Of a DNA stretch of 56,112 nt, positions 53,095 through 56,112 are shown piece by piece; the stretch's first letter is position 1, and each line of letters opens with the position of its first letter. The stretch is from positions 1-56,112 of the forward strand of contig NZ_JAAGBB010000041.1 in NCBI RefSeq assembly GCF_018129085.1. Direction: 5' to 3'. This stretch comes from Plastoroseomonas hellenica. GTDB taxonomy: Bacteria > Pseudomonadota > Alphaproteobacteria > Acetobacterales > Acetobacteraceae. Below the pieces are notes generated by a model. It did not search any database, was not told where the DNA came from, and saw nothing but the letters and a program-made list of their open reading frames with translations. Both the position numbers and the translations under genes were made by a program.

Positions 53095-54978
53095 ATGCAG
53101 GAGCCCAGCGAGATCGCCGAGACCGCCCCATCCGTGACGGGTCTTTCAGTCATCGAGACGGCACTTGCGACCTTGCCGCTGTCGCCCGGCGTTTATCGCA
53201 TGCTCGATGCCAAGGGGGATGCCCTTTATGTCGGCAAGGCGCGGTCACTGAAGCGGCGCGTGCATGCCTATACCCAGGTCGCGCGCCTGCCCGAGCGGCT
53301 GCGCCGCATGGTCTTCGAGACCCGGCAGCTCGAGGTCATCACCACCGGCAGCGAGGCCGAGGCGCTGCTGTTGGAAGCCAACCTCATCAAGCGCCTGCGG
53401 CCGCGCTTCAACATCGTCCTGCGCGACGACAAATCCTATCCCTGGCTGGTGATGACCGAGGATCACCCCTACCCGCAGATCGCCAAGCATCGCGGGGAAC
53501 GGCGCAAGGGCGCCAGCTATTGGGGGCCCTTCGCCAGCGCCTGGTCGGTGAACCAGACCCTGACCGCGCTGCAGCGCGTCTTCCTGCTGCGCTCCTGCCG
53601 CGACACGGTGTTCGACACCCGCGACCGGCCCTGCCTGCTGTACCAGATCCGCCGCTGCTCGGCGCCCTGCGTCGACCGCATCTCGCAGGCGGATTATGCG
53701 GAGCTGGTGCGGGAGGCAAAGCAGTTCCTGTCGGGCGAGACGCCCTCCATCCAGAAGCGCCTGGCGGCCGAGATGGAGCAGGCGGCCGAGAAGCTGGAAT
53801 TCGAGCGCGCGGCGGCGATCCGCGACCGCATCCGCGGCCTGACCCATGTGCAGGGACAGGATCGCATCAACCTCGACGGCGTCGGCGATGCCGATGTGGT
53901 GGCAATCCATCGCATCGCCGGGCAGTCCTGCGTGCAGGTCTTCTTCTTCCGCGGCGGCCGCAACAACGGCAACCGCCCCTTCTTCCTGTCCCACGCCAAG
54001 GAGGGCGAGACGGAGGAGGAGGTGCTCGGCAGCTTCCTCGGCCAGCTCTACGACGACCTGCCGCCGCCGCCGCTGGTGCTGCTGAGCCACGAGCCGCCGG
54101 AGAAGGACCTGATCGCCGAGGCGCTGACGCTGAAGGCCGGGCGGCGCGTCGAGCTGCATCGCCCGCAGCGTGGCGAAAAGCGCGAGGCGGTGCAGCATGC
54201 CGAGACCAACGCGCGCGAGGCGCTGGAGCGCCGCTACGCCGAGGGCACCGCGCAAGAGGCGCTGCTGGCCGGGGTCGCCACGCTGTTCGACCTGCCGGCA
54301 GCGCCCGAGCGCATCGAGATCTACGACAACAGTCATATCCAGGGCACCAATGCCTATGGCGTGATGGTCGCCGCCGGCGCCGCAGGCCTTCTCAAGCAGG
54401 CCTACCGCAAGTTCGGCATCAAGGGTCCCATCGCGCCCGGGGACGATTTCGCCATGATGCGGGAAGTCTTCGAGCGCCGCTTCGGCCGCGCCCTGAAGGA
54501 AGATCCAGGCCGCGAGAGCGGCACCTGGCCCGACCTGGTGCTGATCGATGGCGGCGCCGGGCAGCTTTCGGCGGCGCGGGAGGTGATGGCGGGGCTCGGG
54601 GTCGAGGACATCCCCCTCGTCGCCGTGGCCAAGGGGCCGGACCGCGATGCCGGGCGGGAATGGTTCCATCAGACGGGCAAGCCCGCCTTCCAGCTACCGC
54701 CGCGCGACCCCGTGCTCTATTACCTCCAGCGCCTGCGCGACGAGGCGCACCGCTTCGCGATCACCACCCACCGCGCCGGGCGATCCAAGGCGATCACGAG
54801 GTCGGAGCTGGACGACGTCCCCGGCGTCGGCAGCGCGATCAAGCGCCGCCTGCTGAACCATTTCGGCTCGGCACGCGGGGTGCGGCAGGCAGGGCTCGAG
54901 GATCTGCTGAACTGCCCCGGCGTCGGCCCCGCCATGGCGCGACGCATCCATGAGCATTTCCACCCCGGCGCCGCCTAG
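53095..54978 (+). CDS. uvrC: Excinuclease ABC subunit C
   Basis: The 627-residue nuclease has the N-terminal GIY-YIG domain ([20 protein letters not shown]), a cysteine-containing region ([13 protein letters not shown]), and the UVR motif ([19 protein letters not shown]) that binds UvrB. The RNase H-like 5' incision domain has [16 protein letters not shown] and [12 protein letters not shown]. Two C-terminal helix-hairpin-helix motifs follow ([33 protein letters not shown]). It makes both incisions in nucleotide excision repair. The order uvrC-pgsA is common in alphaproteobacteria. Confidence 0.97.
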   Translation: MQEPSEIAETAPSVTGLSVIETALATLPLSPGVYRMLDAKGDALYVGKARSLKRRVHAYTQVARLPERLRRMVFETRQLEVITTGSEAEALLLEANLIKRLRPRFNIVLRDDKSYPWLVMTEDHPYPQIAKHRGERRKGASYWGPFASAWSVNQTLTALQRVFLLRSCRDTVFDTRDRPCLLYQIRRCSAPCVDRISQADYAELVREAKQFLSGETPSIQKRLAAEMEQAAEKLEFERAAAIRDRIRGLTHVQGQDRINLDGVGDADVVAIHRIAGQSCVQVFFFRGGRNNGNRPFFLSHAKEGETEEEVLGSFLGQLYDDLPPPPLVLLSHEPPEKDLIAEALTLKAGRRVELHRPQRGEKREAVQHAETNAREALERRYAEGTAQEALLAGVATLFDLPAAPERIEIYDNSHIQGTNAYGVMVAAGAAGLLKQAYRKFGIKGPIAPGDDFAMMREVFERRFGRALKEDPGRESGTWPDLVLIDGGAGQLSAAREVMAGLGVEDIPLVAVAKGPDRDAGREWFHQTGKPAFQLPPRDPVLYYLQRLRDEAHRFAITTHRAGRSKAITRSELDDVPGVGSAIKRRLLNHFGSARGVRQAGLEDLLNCPGVGPAMARRIHEHFHPGAA

Positions 54979-55073
54979 GCGGAATCGTCATTCGGCACCG
55001 GGAGGCGGCTGGCGAGCGGCGAATTCCCGCCGCCGTCGATCTGCTATAGGGTCGCGGGACATTGAGCGTGATC

Positions 55074-55697
55074 ATGCCGACCGACCTGCCCAATATCCTG
55101 ACCCTGTCGCGCATCGCGGCCATTCCCCTGATGGTGGCGCTGGCGGCGATCCACGAGCCCTGGGCGGATTTCGGCGCCTGCCTGGTCTTCAGCGTCGCCG
55201 GCATCACTGATTACTTCGACGGCAAGATCGCCCGCGACCGCCAGCTCACCTCCGATTTCGGACGCATGCTGGATCCGATCGCCGACAAGCTGCTGGTCGG
55301 CGCGGCGCTGATGATGCTGGCCGGCATGGGCCGCCTCTCCGCCGCCGGCCTGTTTCCGGCGATCGTCATCATGCTGCGCGAGATCCTGGTCTCCGGGCTG
55401 CGCGAATACCTCGCTGGCCTCAAGGCCGGGTTGCCGGTGACGCGGCTGGCGAAGTGGAAGACGGGGTTCCAGATGGGCGCACTCGGCACCCTGCTCGCGG
55501 GCGACAGCGGGGCGGCGGTGATCGGGCTCGGCGCCTTGCCAATCTCGCTGATCGGTGAGGCCCTGCTCTGGGCAGCCGCGGTGCTGACCATCATGACCGG
55601 CTGGGACTACCTGCGGACCGGGCTGCACCACGCGGTGGCCGCGGACGCCAAGCGCATCCAACCGCCGGGCGAAAACAACCCCGTGCTGCACCCTTGA
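55074..55697 (+). CDS. pgsA: CDP-diacylglycerol-glycerol-3-phosphate 3-phosphatidyltransferase
   Basis: The 207-residue membrane enzyme begins MPTDLPNILTLSRIAAIPLM, as PgsA proteins do, and has the CDP-alcohol phosphotransferase motif in DYFDGKIAR and FGRMLDPIADK (D-G-x2-A-R, then G-x3-D-x3-D). Several hydrophobic helices follow (LLVGAALMMLAGM, LFPAIVIMLREILVSGLREY). It makes phosphatidylglycerol phosphate in the inner membrane. A TTG four codons upstream is in frame but less likely. Confidence 0.94.
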   Translation: MPTDLPNILTLSRIAAIPLMVALAAIHEPWADFGACLVFSVAGITDYFDGKIARDRQLTSDFGRMLDPIADKLLVGAALMMLAGMGRLSAAGLFPAIVIMLREILVSGLREYLAGLKAGLPVTRLAKWKTGFQMGALGTLLAGDSGAAVIGLGALPISLIGEALLWAAAVLTIMTGWDYLRTGLHHAVAADAKRIQPPGENNPVLHP

Positions 55698-55749
55698 GCC
55701 CGGGCTCGGGCAGCGCATCTACACGTTACATCAGGAACAGAGCGCAGAT

Positions 55750-56112
55750 ATGGCAAAGCGAATGGCAGTCATCCACACGGCAGCTCTGGCGGCGCTGCTG
55801 GGATTTGCCGGCTGCTCGGCCGAGGACGGGCCGTCCTTCAACATGTCGAGCACGCCGACCGCGCCCGGCGACAGCCTGACCATCCGCCGGGTCCTCGGCG
55901 ACACCGCCACGCGCGAAGCGGTGCAATCCGATCCGAATCTCGGCTGGATGCCGGAAGAAGCGCCGCGCAGCACCCTCGCCAACCCGGACGAGGCGGTGCG
56001 CGACATCCCCTCCTACACCCCGGTCCCGCGCCCCGGGCTCGACCGCGACCTGCGGCGGACCCCGACGCAGCCGCGCAGCGACGCGACGCCGCCGCGCGGC
56101 AGCAGCGGGCCG
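55750..56112 (+). CDS. Putative lipoprotein, 3' end outside the window
   Basis: From the ATG at 55750 the frame stays open to the last base (121 codons, no stop). The N terminus is a lipoprotein signal with an AGC lipobox (ALAALLGFAGCSAEDG). The mature part seen is polar and Pro/Arg-rich (SYTPVPRPGLDRDLRRTPTQ), like low-complexity envelope proteins. I do not recognise a family. The AGGAACAGAG upstream is a moderate ribosome site. The protein may be much longer than what is visible. Confidence 0.65.
   Translation, partial: MAKRMAVIHTAALAALLGFAGCSAEDGPSFNMSSTPTAPGDSLTIRRVLGDTATREAVQSDPNLGWMPEEAPRSTLANPDEAVRDIPSYTPVPRPGLDRDLRRTPTQPRSDATPPRGSSGP

Overview
The window looks like a chromosomal segment of a very GC-rich alphaproteobacterium of the Acetobacteraceae, most like Roseomonas and relatives. 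I infer this from the base composition, from conserved alphaproteobacterial gene orders (aroA-cmk-rpsA-sppA-ihfB-lapA-pyrF-trpF-trpB-trpA-accD-folC; yggT-DUF167-folD; uvrC-pgsA), and from three Bug-type solute receptors, a family greatly expanded in these bacteria. No database search was possible, so the genus is an inference.

Layout. 1-2258: the end of addA, trxA, and an exported PQQ-type sugar dehydrogenase. 2287-7416 (minus): a catabolic operon of IclR regulator, 18-codon ORF, iron alcohol dehydrogenase, sialidase-fold protein, DapA-family aldolase/lyase and Bug receptor, divergent from an SDR gene. 8227-20160 (minus): a housekeeping block for aromatic amino acids, pyrimidine, fatty acid and folate synthesis with ribosomal protein S1, tightly packed with 4-base stop/start overlaps. 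20284-25900: small-domain proteins, a methyltransferase, IalB-rlmN, a carboxymuconolactone-decarboxylase-like protein and a PLP enzyme. 25881-26504: a YopT-like (C58) cysteine protease of lower GC, probably acquired. 26662-31050: aconitase-like large and small subunits with a Bug receptor, facing an IclR regulator and an RraA-like gene. 31141-33495: yggT-DUF167-folD-EamA. 33722-33797: tRNA-Ala(CGC). 33930-38557: miscellaneous small operons. 38832-45366: a GntR-centred catabolic cluster (flavin monooxygenase, Bug, GST, RraA-like, oligopeptide-type receptor). 45391-56112: lipoproteins, uvrB, a NitT/TauT-type ABC transporter, VOC, FolM-like SDR, folB, uvrC and pgsA.

The less expected content is between the genes. 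(i) Three short non-coding elements (162, 53 and 46 bp) share related terminal inverted repeats and are each flanked by TCA/TGA triplets; one interrupts a palindromic repeat whose intact copy lies elsewhere in the window. (ii) Two families of hairpin repeats keep their loops while their stems change by compensating substitutions; two copies lie directly behind stop codons and appear to supply the first codons of the next gene (trpA, DUF167). (iii) Matching operator-like dyads pair the IclR gene at 29588 with the RraA-like gene at 31050, and a 16-base inverted repeat brackets the gntR gene. (iv) The region upstream of uvrC combines an AT-rich stretch with dense dyads resembling DnaA boxes.
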